Counted from the first letter of the stretch, positions 17,667 through 27,297 are shown. The stretch: DNA of 64,000 nt from Occallatibacter riparius (GCF_025264625.1 NZ_CP093313.1:4464001-4528000), one strand, 5' to 3'. Notes: generated by a model not told the origin, from the sequence alone. Numbers and translations: made by a program.

Positions 17667-19378
17667 TACAGGTTGGCCCCTTCTGCAGAAACAAAGATCC
17701 CTGCACGATTCAGTAGTTGGTGCACCGCCGATATAGCGTGCATCGGCTCGTTCGCATCCAAGCTGACCGATTCCGTCTCCACGCGCGCGGTCAACTCATC
17801 GCCTTCGTTTTCGCGGATGAGCAGCGTCAGGATCCCCGAACGCGTCTGCACGTCGATCAATGTGCCGAGCAGTGCCGGCTGCCTGAGGTCATCGTCGAGG
17901 CCCACGCGCGCGGACACCACCCCAATGGTGAACAACGACCGCTCAATCGCATTGATGAGTGTTGCCGGACCGCTAAGCTCGAGCACGCCGCCGCGATGTC
18001 CCCATCGCGCCTCGCGTTCGCCTGCCGTTACTTGGCCCCACGCATCCGGCGCATCATCGGCCTGCTCGGTTGCCGCGATCCCCGTCACCATGCCTGCGGC
18101 CACGGTCCCGTTGGTCTGCGGGTCGATCAGAATGAACGCACCGGTCGCGCGATTCTCCGCATAGCTATCCAGCGCCATCGGCCGCAGTAGCCTCAAGCGG
18201 ACGGATCCGATGTCGTTCATCTCCAGCGTGGTAGCCAATTCGCGCTCCAGCAGCGCCACATTGGTGCGATGCTCAAGCGACGAGACGACCGCGGGCGCCG
18301 TGTGGCTCGTGTGCTTGATCAGGTACTTCCGCCCGATCTCCAACGGACGCGCGTCCATCCACACAACCGACGCCGTAACATCCCGGCTCACCTGCGCCGA
18401 AGGCCCCGCCGCAGTAATCAGATCGCCGCGGCTGATATCGACTTCGCTGTCGAGCACCAGCGTCACCGAAAGAGGCGCATGCGCCTCCTTCAGATCGCCG
18501 TCCCACGTAACGATGCGCTGCACCTTTGCGCTGCGGCCCGAGGGCTGCACAGTGATCGCGTCACCCACACGAATCACACCCGAAGCAATCTGCCCCGCGA
18601 ATCCACGAAACGTATGATTCGGCCGAACCACCCGCTGCACCGGAAAACGGAATGCCTCGTCCTGTGTTGCGCGTGAAGACGGAAGCGACTCCAGCACTTC
18701 GAGCAGCGACGGCCCTTCATACCACGGCATCGCATCGGTGCGATGAACGACGTTATCTCCTGCAAGCGCGCTCACTGGAACAAAGACCGCCTCGACCGCC
18801 GTCCCGGTGTTCTCCGCGATCGTCGCCAGCACTGCGCGGAAGTCCTTCTCAATCGCGCGGAAAGCACCCTCGTCGTAGCCGATCAAATCCATTTTGTTCA
18901 CGGCGACAATCGCATGGCGCACTCGCAGCAGCGACGCAATATACGCATGACGGCGCGATTGCACCAGCACGCCCTTGCTCGCGTCGATCAGCACCACCGT
19001 AGCATCCGCAGTCGATGCGCCCGTTGCCATGTTGCGCGTGTACTGCTCGTGCCCCGGCGTATCGGCAATGATGAACTTGCGTTTCGCGGTCGAGAAGTAG
19101 CGGTACGCCACATCGATGGTGATGCCCTGCTCGCGCTCGGCGCGAAGGCCGTCCGTGAGAAGCGCAAAGTCGATCTGGCCCGGAGCTGTTGTGCCCTTGC
19201 CTTCAATCGACCGCACCTGGTCTTCATACACCGACTGCGTGTCGTAGAGCAGGCGCCCGATCAGCGTCGACTTACCGTCATCCACGCTGCCCGCGGTCGA
19301 AAACCGCAGCAGGTCCTTGTTGCGCTCCAGCTCCAGAAATTCTTCAATAGAGAAGCGTTCGATAACTGCCGTAGCCAT
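17666..19378 (-). CDS. cysN: Sulfate adenylyltransferase large subunit with degenerate APS-kinase-like tail
   Basis: 570 residues, roughly 100 longer than a plain CysN. Residues 1 to about 450 are the EF-Tu-like GTPase: G1 loop AGSVDDGKST (29-38), DTPGHEQY (G3), NKMDL (G4). With CysD it makes APS from ATP and sulfate, driven by GTP. From residue 454 the tail reads GGVLELSGPATLINAIERSL then ARVGLDDDLR, which parallels the APS-kinase start (TGLSGAGKST ... LDGDNVR) of CysNC fusions but lacks the Walker-A GKS/T. The tail is also short, about 117 residues. I infer a fused, catalytically dead CysC remnant. Confidence 0.9.
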   Translation of the reverse strand: MATAVIERFSIEEFLELERNKDLLRFSTAGSVDDGKSTLIGRLLYDTQSVYEDQVRSIEGKGTTAPGQIDFALLTDGLRAEREQGITIDVAYRYFSTAKRKFIIADTPGHEQYTRNMATGASTADATVVLIDASKGVLVQSRRHAYIASLLRVRHAIVAVNKMDLIGYDEGAFRAIEKDFRAVLATIAENTGTAVEAVFVPVSALAGDNVVHRTDAMPWYEGPSLLEVLESLPSSRATQDEAFRFPVQRVVRPNHTFRGFAGQIASGVIRVGDAITVQPSGRSAKVQRIVTWDGDLKEAHAPLSVTLVLDSEVDISRGDLITAAGPSAQVSRDVTASVVWMDARPLEIGRKYLIKHTSHTAPAVVSSLEHRTNVALLERELATTLEMNDIGSVRLRLLRPMALDSYAENRATGAFILIDPQTNGTVAAGMVTGIAATEQADDAPDAWGQVTAGEREARWGHRGGVLELSGPATLINAIERSLFTIGVVSARVGLDDDLRQPALLGTLIDVQTRSGILTLLIRENEGDELTARVETESVSLDANEPMHAISAVHQLLNRAGIFVSAEGANL

Positions 19379-20389
19379 TTAGAAATAACCCTCCCGCTTC
19401 TTGATCTCCATCGAACCTTCCTGGTCGTGATCGATGACTCGATTCGCCCGCTCCGACGAGCGGAACGAAATCAGCTCGGCAATGATGTCGGGAATCGTCT
19501 CCGCATCCGAGCGGATCGCGCCCGTGCATGGCGAGCATCCCAGGGAACGCAGCCGGCACTTCACCATCTGCGGCTTCTCACCGGGCCACGCCACGAACTC
19601 CTGCTCAATCGGCAGCAGCGCCTCTTGTCCTCCGCTCAGCGGCCGCACATACATCGGCCGCTCCTTGGCGAAGTACAAATCCACCACCGGAATCTTCTCC
19701 TCGTGGATGTACTGCCACACATCCATCTCGGTCCAGTTCGACAGCGGAAACACGCGAATGCTCTCGCCCGGATGGACGCGCGCGTTGTAGAGGTTCCACA
19801 GCTCCGGCCGCTGATTCTTCGGGTCCCACTGCCCGCTTCCGTCGCGGAACGAATAGATGCGTTCCTTGGCGCGCGACTTCTCCTCATCGCGCCGCGCTCC
19901 GCCAAATGCAGCGTCAAAGTTGTAATGCCGCAGCCCATCGAGCAGCGCCTGCGTCTTCAGCAGTCCGCAGCAGCGCTTCGTGTCCAGCGCAATGGGATTC
20001 GTCCCCGCGGCAATCGCCGGCTCGTTGCGCCACACCAGCAATTCCGCACCCACCTGCCGCGCCATATCATCGCGGAACGCGATCATCTCGCGAAACTTGA
20101 ATCCCGTATCGATGTGCAGGAGCGGGAAGGGAATCGGCCCCGGATAGAACGCCTTCTGCGCCAGCCGCAGCATCACGGACGAGTCCTTGCCGATGGAGTA
20201 GAGCATCACCGGCCGCTCGAACTCCGACGCGACCTCGCGCAGAATATGAATGCTCTCCGCCTCAAGCAGCCGCAGGTGGCTCAGGCGCGAAGAATCACTA
20301 ACTATAGGAGTGCTTGACTGAATGTCGTTTGCGACAACCGGCATTTCGACCTCGTTGGCTTTGGGGATGCGCTGAGGCCGGTACGGCAA
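19379..20389 (-). CDS. cysD: Sulfate adenylyltransferase small subunit
   Basis: 336 residues. Catalytic subunit of ATP sulfurylase: PP-loop LYSIGKDSSVML, then HIDTGFKFREM, AFGGARRDEEKSRAKER and the C-terminal CRLRSLGCSPCTGA, all standard for CysD. It directly abuts cysN (no gap) and is first in the operon. The first 15 residues are not conserved in the family; the Met at residue 16 (start 20344) is a possible alternative. Confidence 0.95.
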   Translation of the reverse strand: MPYRPQRIPKANEVEMPVVANDIQSSTPIVSDSSRLSHLRLLEAESIHILREVASEFERPVMLYSIGKDSSVMLRLAQKAFYPGPIPFPLLHIDTGFKFREMIAFRDDMARQVGAELLVWRNEPAIAAGTNPIALDTKRCCGLLKTQALLDGLRHYNFDAAFGGARRDEEKSRAKERIYSFRDGSGQWDPKNQRPELWNLYNARVHPGESIRVFPLSNWTEMDVWQYIHEEKIPVVDLYFAKERPMYVRPLSGGQEALLPIEQEFVAWPGEKPQMVKCRLRSLGCSPCTGAIRSDAETIPDIIAELISFRSSERANRVIDHDQEGSMEIKKREGYF

Positions 20390-20542
20390 GACGAACTACC
20401 CGGCTCTCAAGCTACGGGTGCGTCTTGATCAATATGTGCAGGGAGATCAGAGACTAGCGTGTACACCCGTCGAATTGCATCGACAGGCAACAACAACAGA
20501 AGCGGCTTTGGGTGGCACGGTCCATCTGTTCGTTTCATCGTA

Positions 20543-20573
20543 GCAGAGGATTGCCGCCTGCACAATCCTCTGC
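20543..20573 (-). other. Perfect 11-bp hairpin downstream of the GH92 gene
   Basis: GCAGAGGATTG / CAATCCTCTGC with a nine-base loop, 49 bases past the GH92 stop and 150 bases before cysD. No U-tract follows on the minus strand. It may end the GH92 transcript with Rho, or stabilise its 3' end. No further gene in 20390-20621. Confidence 0.5.
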
Positions 20574-20621
20574 CACATGCATCTCTGGATTCACACCATC
20601 GAGCAAAGACTCACTTTGTTA

Positions 20622-22892
20622 TCAAAATGACGGCGGCGCAGCCATCTCCGGCTTTGTATCGGGCGTGGCCTGCATCGAAAACTCCAGCCGGTTCAATCCC
20701 GTATGCAGCTTCGCAATCGGAATCCAGTAATTCGCAACGCGCTCTCCATTCAGCTTCACGCTCGACACATAAACCCCATCTCCATGCCGCGTGACCTCCA
20801 GCGTCCGCCCGCCAGTCATCTTCAGCGCGGCCTTCGCGAACATCGGCGTTCCCAGCACAACTCCGCCAACGCCCGGCACCGCCGGATACATCCCCAGCGC
20901 GCCCCACACATACACGCCTGACGTCGCGCCCAGGTCGTCGTTGCCGGGGATTCCATCCGGAGTCGCCTTGAATGCCGTGGCCCCGATGCGAGTCACAACC
21001 TTCTGCGTCTTCCACGGCTGGCCCGCCCACACATACGCATAGGGCACCACAAAGTCAGGCTCGTTCTCGATGTTGTAGCAGGGCTCGCCCCAGCAGCGCA
21101 GCTTGGTGAAGAACCTGTCCAGCCGAGCCGTCGCCGCATCCTTCCCACCCATCGCATCGAACAGCGCAGGGTAGTCGAACGGCACCATGAACGAATACTG
21201 CCAGGTATTGCCTTCCTCGAACCCGGCTTGATCCGACGAACTCACATTGTCTTTCCGCTTCGGGGTCGATTTCTCCGCATCGAATTCGGCCAGCCACGTC
21301 CCATCGGCATTGCGCGGCCTGATCCACTTCGTTTCCGGATCGATCAGGTTCTTCCAGTTCCGCGACTGATTTCTGAAGCGGTTCGCCGTCTCCTTGTCGC
21401 CCAGCGACTCAGCCATCCGTGAGATCGCAAAGTCATCACTCGCATATTCGAGCGTTCGCGAAGCAGAAAGCGCATCCTCGTCGTTGGTCACGTAACCCAG
21501 CTTCAGATAGTTCTCAAGGAACGGCCGCTCCTTGTTGTCCTTTGGCTGCGTCGCCTTCGTCACCATCCACTTCAGCGCGGTCTTCGCGTCGAAGTCCCGT
21601 GCTCCGAATGCGTACGACGATGCAATCACCGGCGCCGGCGAGTCACCGCCCATCACGTACGTCACGTCGTTCGCCGCTTCCCATCGCGGAAGCTGCCCAC
21701 CCTGCTCCGCGTCGTTCACCAGCGACTGCATCATGTCGCCCTCGCGCTCCGGCTCAAACAGCGCCTGCAACTGCACCGTATTGCGATAGATGTCCCAGTC
21801 GGAAAAGTTTGCGTACTGCGCCTTCTGCTTCCCGCTGACCGTGCGTACTTTTTTGTCGAAACCGATATACCGCCCATCCACATCGCTGAACAGATTCGGC
21901 GACAGAAACGAGTGATACACGCCCGTGTAATAGATCTTCCGTTGCTCGTCGGTGCCCCCTTCGACCGCGAAGCGATCGAGCAGTTCGCTCCACGTGGTCC
22001 TTGCCTTAGCTCGCACTTGGTCGAAGTCCCACGCGGGGATCTCGCCATCCAGGTTGTTGAGCGCGCCCATGTTGCTCGCAAACGAGACGCCAACCTTCAG
22101 AATCACTTCGCGCGCGTTCCCAAAATCCAGCCACGCGCCAGTTTGCTTTCCCAGAGCCGAGTCGGCCGTCCGCATCAATTCTTCATCCTTCCATACAGCC
22201 GTTTTCGTGAACCGCTTATTGAACTGTCCGAGCGCATAGATGATGTAGTGCGAGTCTGACCCGCAGAAATGTCCCGCCCGCGAGAATCCTGAGAACTCGT
22301 TACCGTTATTCAGCGCGATGCCGTTTTGCTTGAAATCCTTCGAGCCCGAGGGGATCTGCGCCCAGCTCGATCCCGCATTCACCAGCAGCCGCGCCGGCAC
22401 TCCCTCAGGAAACGTGAACCGCGCAATGCCCGCGCGATCGCTCACCGTCAGCTCCACCCGCACGCCGTTCGCCAGCGTCACTGCATAGTAGCCCGGATGC
22501 GTCTCTTCCTTCGCGTGATCGAATGCCGCTTCATAGGCTCTCAAATCCTTGTCCGGGCTCGTCGTCAACTCGCCAGTCACCGGCAGCACGCCGAAGTCGC
22601 CATACACGGGACACCCCGCTCCGCTGATATGCGTCAGCGAGAAACCCAGAATCGTCTTCTCGTCGTACTTGTACCATGCATCCTGGTTCGTATCCGGACT
22701 CCACTGCACCATGCCGAACGGCAGCGTCGCGCCGGGAAACGTATTGCCGCCGCCCGCCGTGCCAATCCGCGTATCAACCGAGTCATACGGACTGGCGGCA
22801 CGTGATTGACTCGATGCCGGAACTGCAACTCCAACGAGCCACCAGAGAGCAACCAAGGCCCATACACATCCACGCAAAAAAAGACTGCGCAT
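20622..22892 (-). CDS. Secreted GH92 alpha-mannosidase
   Basis: 756 residues from the ATG at 22892, chosen because GGGAGGAG lies just upstream and a signal peptide follows (ALWWLVGVAVPASSQ). The longer frame upstream to 23354 is unconserved sequence in the divergent promoter region. GH92 hallmarks: VDTRIGTAGGGNTFPGATLPFGM at the start, FSLTHISGAGCP, GGDSPAPVIASSYAFGA in the middle, and the C-terminal GNDDLGATSGVYVWGALGMYP. The family is calcium-dependent exo-alpha-mannosidases acting on N-glycans or mannans in the periplasm. Confidence 0.92.
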   Translation of the reverse strand: MRSLFLRGCVWALVALWWLVGVAVPASSQSRAASPYDSVDTRIGTAGGGNTFPGATLPFGMVQWSPDTNQDAWYKYDEKTILGFSLTHISGAGCPVYGDFGVLPVTGELTTSPDKDLRAYEAAFDHAKEETHPGYYAVTLANGVRVELTVSDRAGIARFTFPEGVPARLLVNAGSSWAQIPSGSKDFKQNGIALNNGNEFSGFSRAGHFCGSDSHYIIYALGQFNKRFTKTAVWKDEELMRTADSALGKQTGAWLDFGNAREVILKVGVSFASNMGALNNLDGEIPAWDFDQVRAKARTTWSELLDRFAVEGGTDEQRKIYYTGVYHSFLSPNLFSDVDGRYIGFDKKVRTVSGKQKAQYANFSDWDIYRNTVQLQALFEPEREGDMMQSLVNDAEQGGQLPRWEAANDVTYVMGGDSPAPVIASSYAFGARDFDAKTALKWMVTKATQPKDNKERPFLENYLKLGYVTNDEDALSASRTLEYASDDFAISRMAESLGDKETANRFRNQSRNWKNLIDPETKWIRPRNADGTWLAEFDAEKSTPKRKDNVSSSDQAGFEEGNTWQYSFMVPFDYPALFDAMGGKDAATARLDRFFTKLRCWGEPCYNIENEPDFVVPYAYVWAGQPWKTQKVVTRIGATAFKATPDGIPGNDDLGATSGVYVWGALGMYPAVPGVGGVVLGTPMFAKAALKMTGGRTLEVTRHGDGVYVSSVKLNGERVANYWIPIAKLHTGLNRLEFSMQATPDTKPEMAAPPSF

Positions 22893-23184
22893 GAAAACTC
22901 CTCCCAGAATTCCCGTCGAATCATACGCCACGCAGCCACGACGGAAGTGACTGCGAAACATCCCCGGACGACGACCCAACGGTTGTGGAACTGGCGCGGC
23001 ACGCCTATGCCTGTTTCCCGTTGACCCCGCCCCGGGCCAGGAATTACCGTTGACTCTGCGCACGGGGCGCATCCGGTCCGCGGAGAGGGCAAAGCCCACC
23101 TGCAGCAGTTCGAGACACACAACCAGACGAATCTTCTTTCTGCCTGCGCTGCGGACACAGGCGATACACGGAAAGGAGATTTCC

Positions 23185-24843
23185 ATGCCAAGGCAGCTTC
23201 CGCCACGTGCCAGTCTCGAGCAGCTCAAAAAACAAGCCAAGGGTCTGCTCAAACACCTGCAATCAGCCGACACCGTTGCGCTCCATCGCATTAGTGAGAG
23301 CCATCCGCGCTGGAAGCATCTCTCCGCCGAACAACTTGCCGCGTCACAATTCACCCTTGCCGACGCCCAATGCGCAATCGCAAACGAACATGGATTCCCG
23401 TCATGGTCGCGTTTGCAGTCTCACGTCAAGATGCTTGAAGCAGCCGGGACCACTGCGGAGATGGTCGCTTCGTTGCGAAATGCTGCCGGAAAGGGCGATC
23501 TTGCCGGGCTGAATGCTCTGCTCGACGCGCATCCGGAACTCATTGACGAGCGCGGCGGCGAGGGCGTCAGAACCGCGCTCCACCAGGCCGTCTTCGGCAA
23601 CCGCGAATCAGCAGTCAAGCTGCTGCTGGAGCGCGGCGCCAATCCCAACATTCGCTGCGAAGGCGATAATGCTTACCCACTCCACTTTGCCGTGGAGAAG
23701 AACCGCGCAACCATCATCCGGCTCCTTGTCGAGCATGGTGCGGACACAGTGGGCGAGGGCGACTATCACGAGCTCGGCGTCATCGGCTGGGCCTCCGCGT
23801 GGCCCGACATCCCTGCCGACCCGCAGACCGTTGCCTACCTCCTGGAACACGGCGCGCGGCACAACATCTTTTCGGCCGTGGCCATGGGCGACGTCGATGC
23901 CGTTCGCTCCCTCATCGCGACCCGTCCCGGCGATCTCGAGCTGCGCATGCACGGGACGAAAATGAAGTCCATGCCCCTGCATCTGGCCGTCATCAAACGT
24001 CAGCCGCAGGTGGTTCTCACGCTGCTCGAACTGGGCGCAAACATCGAATCTCTCGACGAAGCCGGGTTTACTCCGCTCGATCGAGCAGCCATCATCGGCG
24101 CTTCCGAAATGGTCACGATTCTCACCGCGGCGGGCGCCAGGCTTCGTCTGCCTGCCGCTGCTGCACTCGGCCGCGACGCCGAAGTAGCCCGCCTGCTGCG
24201 GCTCGATCCCAATGCGCTCAAGCCCGGCTGCCGCTGGGGCAATCTCATCGTTCGGGCCAGCGAGCATGGGTCCGGCGAAATGGTGGAAACCCTCCTCCGC
24301 AATGGCGCGGTCGTCAATGTCCGTGACAACCCCCAGACCGCGATTGACTCAACCGCCGGCTACACCCCACTCCACGCCGCCGCGTGGAACGGCAATCTCC
24401 GAGTCATCCCCGTGTTGATGCGTCATGGCGCGGATGTCCGCGCACGCGAGGAGAAGTATCATGGCACTCCTGCTGGGTGGGCCGACTACGCCGGCCAAAT
24501 TGAGGCGCGCAACATGATCCTTCAGGGCCACATCGACATCATCGAATCCATCCAATACGATCTCGCCGATCGCATCGCGCCCATCCTCGACGAAGATCCT
24601 GCCTGCCTCAACCGCACATTCCGCGACTATGGTCTGTTTCCCTGGGACGCTCAGCCATGGCACACTCCGCTGGCCTATGCGGTGTCGCGCGGGCGCGAAC
24701 AGATCGCGCGCCTGCTCATTGAGCGCGGCGCTGACGTGACCGTGCGGTCGCCCGAAGGCGAGACGCTGAATGAAATCGCCCGGAAGGCCGGTCATGGAGA
24801 GATCGCCCGCATTCTCCGGGCGCCCGAAGCGGCAAATCCCTGA
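23185..24843 (+). CDS. Ankyrin-repeat protein
   Basis: 552 residues from the ATG at 23185, preceded by AAAGGAG; the frame extends to 23050 without a ribosome site. Residues 1-75 are a small helical N-terminal unit (SLEQLKKQAKGLLKHLQ, then DAQCAIANEHGFPSWSRLQSHV) often found before ankyrin repeats in bacteria. About ten ankyrin repeats follow, with TALHQAVFGNRESAVKLLLERGANPN, MPLHLAVIKRQPQVVLTLLELGAN and TPLHAAAWNGNLRVIPVLMRHGADV as clear copies. No signal peptide. It mediates protein contacts; partner unknown. Confidence 0.88.
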   Translation: MPRQLPPRASLEQLKKQAKGLLKHLQSADTVALHRISESHPRWKHLSAEQLAASQFTLADAQCAIANEHGFPSWSRLQSHVKMLEAAGTTAEMVASLRNAAGKGDLAGLNALLDAHPELIDERGGEGVRTALHQAVFGNRESAVKLLLERGANPNIRCEGDNAYPLHFAVEKNRATIIRLLVEHGADTVGEGDYHELGVIGWASAWPDIPADPQTVAYLLEHGARHNIFSAVAMGDVDAVRSLIATRPGDLELRMHGTKMKSMPLHLAVIKRQPQVVLTLLELGANIESLDEAGFTPLDRAAIIGASEMVTILTAAGARLRLPAAAALGRDAEVARLLRLDPNALKPGCRWGNLIVRASEHGSGEMVETLLRNGAVVNVRDNPQTAIDSTAGYTPLHAAAWNGNLRVIPVLMRHGADVRAREEKYHGTPAGWADYAGQIEARNMILQGHIDIIESIQYDLADRIAPILDEDPACLNRTFRDYGLFPWDAQPWHTPLAYAVSRGREQIARLLIERGADVTVRSPEGETLNEIARKAGHGEIARILRAPEAANP

Positions 24844-24865
24844 CGCGGTTCTCGAGAAGCTTCCT

Positions 24866-26446
24866 TTAGCTCCCCTGTACCTCTGCCGCAATCCTCCGGA
24901 TCTCCGGCAGCACATCTCCCAGTGCGACCGGCTCCGCACTGCGCGATCCCAGTGCGAAATAGACCCTCCGATACAGCGGATAGAGCTGCTCGTAGACCGC
25001 GGCCTGCTTTGGATCGGGCTCAATCGTCGTGTGATCCAGGCATAGCGCATCCTGCGCTTCCTCCACGGTCTTGAACACGCCCGCCGCCACCATCGCGAAG
25101 ATGCCCGAGCCCAGGCTCGTCGGAACGCCCGACGGCACCAGCACCGGCTTGCCCAGCACGTTGGCATATACCTGGTTCAGCACCGGGTTGTTCTGCGGAA
25201 TGCCGCCCCCGTTGATCACGCGATCCACGCGTACACCGTGTTCCGCCATTCGCTCCAGAATGATGCGCGTATGAAACGCCGTGCCCTCGATCGCTGCGAA
25301 CAGTTCATCCTGAGCGGTATGGATAAGGTTCCAGCCCAGAGTCACGCCGCCCAGTTCGGGATTCACCAGCACCGTGCGGTCACCGTTGTCCCAGCTCAGC
25401 CGTAGCAGGCCGGTCTGACCCGCGCGATAGTTCTCCAGCCCTTTGGCCAGTTCCGAAACCTTCACCCCGGCGCGCCGTGCAATCGCCTCAAAGATATCGC
25501 CCGTCGCGCTCAGCCCCGCCTCAATGCCCGTGTACTGCGGATGCACGCTGCCCGGTACCACGCCGCAGACGCCCGGCACCAGCTCCGCCTTCTTCGCCAT
25601 CGCGATAATGCAGGTGGAGGTGCCCACCACGTTCACCACATCGCCCTCGCGGCAACCCGCCCCCAGCGCGTCCCAGTGCGCATCGAAAGCGCCCACCGGC
25701 ACCGGAATCCCCTCGCGCAGCCCCAGCTGCTCCGCCCAGTGCGCGCTCAAGTGCCCGGCAATCGCGTCGCTGGTCGAGTACTCACCGTTCAGCTTCTCGC
25801 GCACGCCATCCAGCAGTGGATCAAGCTTCGACAGGAACTCCTGCGGCGGCAGCCCATCCCACTTGGGATTCCACATCCATTTATGGCCCATCGCGCACAC
25901 GCTGCGCTTCACCTTCTTGGGATCGGTGATGTCGCACAGCGTCGCGGCCACCATGTCGCAATGCTCGAACGCCGAGGCAAACTGCCCCCGCTTCTCCTCG
26001 TTGTTCCTCAGCCAGTGCAGCAGCTTCGCAAATCCCCACTCGTGCGAATACACGCCGCCGCACCACTCAATCGCCTCCAGCCCCTCCGCATGGGCCAGCT
26101 TCGTGATCTCCTGCGCTTCCTTCTTCGCGCGGTGATCGCACCACAGGTAGTACTCGTTCAGTGGCTGCATCTGCGCGTCGACGGGGATGACGCTCGAGCC
26201 CGTCGTGTCCAGCGCGATCGCCTCTACCTGCTCGCCCTTAAGCGCGGCAGCCGCGACAGCCTTGCGCGTTGCGCTGGCCAGCGCGCGCATGTGGTCTTCG
26301 TGCGCCTGTGTTGCGAAGTCCGGATCTTCCCGTTTCCGGTGCAGGGGATACTCCTCCACTGCCGATCCCAGCCGCCCCCGCTCGCTGTCCACAATCGACA
26401 CCCGCACGCTCAGTGTTCCAAAGTCGACACCCGCAACAATCGCCAT
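24866..26446 (-). CDS. araB: Ribulokinase (FGGY family)
   Basis: 526 residues, slightly shorter than the enterobacterial enzyme. Phosphorylates L-ribulose (and related pentuloses) with ATP. N-terminal VAGVDFGTLSVRVSIVD is the AraB version of the FGGY nucleotide fold; WCDHRAKKEA, GAFDAHWDALGAGCREGDVVNVVGTSTC and the INGGGIPQNNPVLNQVYA region are typical of AraB. A LacI-type operator lies 60 bases before the start. No araA, araD or transporter is adjacent, so the rest of the arabinose pathway must be elsewhere. Confidence 0.92.
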   Translation of the reverse strand: MAIVAGVDFGTLSVRVSIVDSERGRLGSAVEEYPLHRKREDPDFATQAHEDHMRALASATRKAVAAAALKGEQVEAIALDTTGSSVIPVDAQMQPLNEYYLWCDHRAKKEAQEITKLAHAEGLEAIEWCGGVYSHEWGFAKLLHWLRNNEEKRGQFASAFEHCDMVAATLCDITDPKKVKRSVCAMGHKWMWNPKWDGLPPQEFLSKLDPLLDGVREKLNGEYSTSDAIAGHLSAHWAEQLGLREGIPVPVGAFDAHWDALGAGCREGDVVNVVGTSTCIIAMAKKAELVPGVCGVVPGSVHPQYTGIEAGLSATGDIFEAIARRAGVKVSELAKGLENYRAGQTGLLRLSWDNGDRTVLVNPELGGVTLGWNLIHTAQDELFAAIEGTAFHTRIILERMAEHGVRVDRVINGGGIPQNNPVLNQVYANVLGKPVLVPSGVPTSLGSGIFAMVAAGVFKTVEEAQDALCLDHTTIEPDPKQAAVYEQLYPLYRRVYFALGSRSAEPVALGDVLPEIRRIAAEVQGS

Positions 26447-26505
26447 CGTTCTCGTCCTCTTTCGCTGCTGTCCAGAGATTCTAATGAAGCAACTTAGCCT
26501 ACGTG

Positions 26506-26519
26506 GGTAAACGTTTTCC
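26506..26519 (-). promoter_or_regulatory. LacI-family operator upstream of araB
   Basis: GGTAAACGTTTTCC is a 14-base palindrome around a central CG with one mismatched pair, the usual form of LacI/GalR-family operators. It lies 60 bases upstream of the araB ATG. No LacI-family gene is in the window. Confidence 0.6.
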
Positions 26520-26522
26520 AGC

Positions 26523-26714
26523 TTACCAGACCGCTGCTTCTCCTGCCAGCAAACTCACTGATAAACCGAGGCCGCCTTGATCGTCTCGCAGCAACTTGCA
26601 TGTCGATTGGAAAGCACGTAGCTCCTCAAAATCTACATCGTCTCGAGCAGAGCAAAGCGCCATCAATATGGCTCGGAGCCGATGAGACAATTGCGCTAAT
26701 CTTGGGTTATCCAT
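26523..26714 (-). CDS. Possible small protein, uncharacterised
   Basis: 63 residues from the ATG at 26714 (frame open to 26756). The hydrophilic, helix-rich sequence (SHRLRAILMALCSARDDVDF, EELRAFQSTCKLLRDD) uses many A/T-ending codons, unlike the neighbours. Its ATG shares the CCATGG palindrome with the ATG of the divergent 194-residue gene, so the two coding regions overlap by two bases head to head. No family recognised; may be chance. Confidence 0.25.
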   Translation of the reverse strand: MDNPRLAQLSHRLRAILMALCSARDDVDFEELRAFQSTCKLLRDDQGGLGLSVSLLAGEAAVW

Positions 26715-27297
26715 GGAGATTGACCAACAGAGCATAATGAATGCCCTGAAAGACAAAGGGCCTGAGGCGTGGAGTGCATATCTGCGTCGTTTCGAGGACG
26801 ACCCCCAGCTTACGTCGCGCCTAAGTATGCAGGTGATCTTCCACTACGCGGCACCTCTCGCCAAGGATCGAGAGAGCCTGGACTGGGGTGAAGTTGCCGT
26901 TCGGGCTGCTGAGTTGGAAGCCCGGAACTGCAGCGGTGTTGAGCATGAAAATGCGCTCTTGTGGGCCATGAACCTGAGATCGTGGTTCATCTGCAAGATG
27001 GGATCACGCTCAGGCCATTTGGTTTTGGACAAGGAGATTATTCTCCGCTGGATCAGTGAGGGGCTACCCCTCTCGGTCCAACCGGCAAGGGAAAAGGCAG
27101 CGCGGTTCGGGGCGACTCTAACAAGAGGAAAGGTCTCCTCCGATTCCAAAGGGACGCAACTGATAGCTGATGATTTACGGCTGCTCCGGCGAATCAAGCA
27201 CCGTCTCAATGTCGCCAAGGTGCTTCAAGATTGTGGGCAGCTCACAAGTGATCCCGAATTGGACGAATGGTTGGAAATACGCGAACTCCTGCCCTGA
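26713..27297 (+). CDS. Hypothetical protein, likely accessory
   Basis: 194 residues, soluble, no signal peptide or membrane segment, alpha-helical in look (ESLDWGEVAVRAAELEARNC, RIKHRLNVAKVLQDCG). I recognise no family. Codon use is less GC-rich at third positions than in neighbouring genes, and the gene is followed at once by a repeat block, both suggestive of acquired DNA. There is no strong Shine-Dalgarno before the ATG. Confidence 0.5.
   Translation: MEIDQQSIMNALKDKGPEAWSAYLRRFEDDPQLTSRLSMQVIFHYAAPLAKDRESLDWGEVAVRAAELEARNCSGVEHENALLWAMNLRSWFICKMGSRSGHLVLDKEIILRWISEGLPLSVQPAREKAARFGATLTRGKVSSDSKGTQLIADDLRLLRRIKHRLNVAKVLQDCGQLTSDPELDEWLEIRELLP

Noticed and set aside
18743..20317. 524-residue plus-strand frame over cysN and cysD
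   Set aside because: Shadow of two well-conserved genes; Arg/His-rich without any domain.
22893..23354. N-terminal extension of the GH92 protein (154 residues)
   Set aside because: The strong GGGAGGAG site and signal peptide are at 22892; the upstream part is not protein-like and lies in the divergent promoter region.
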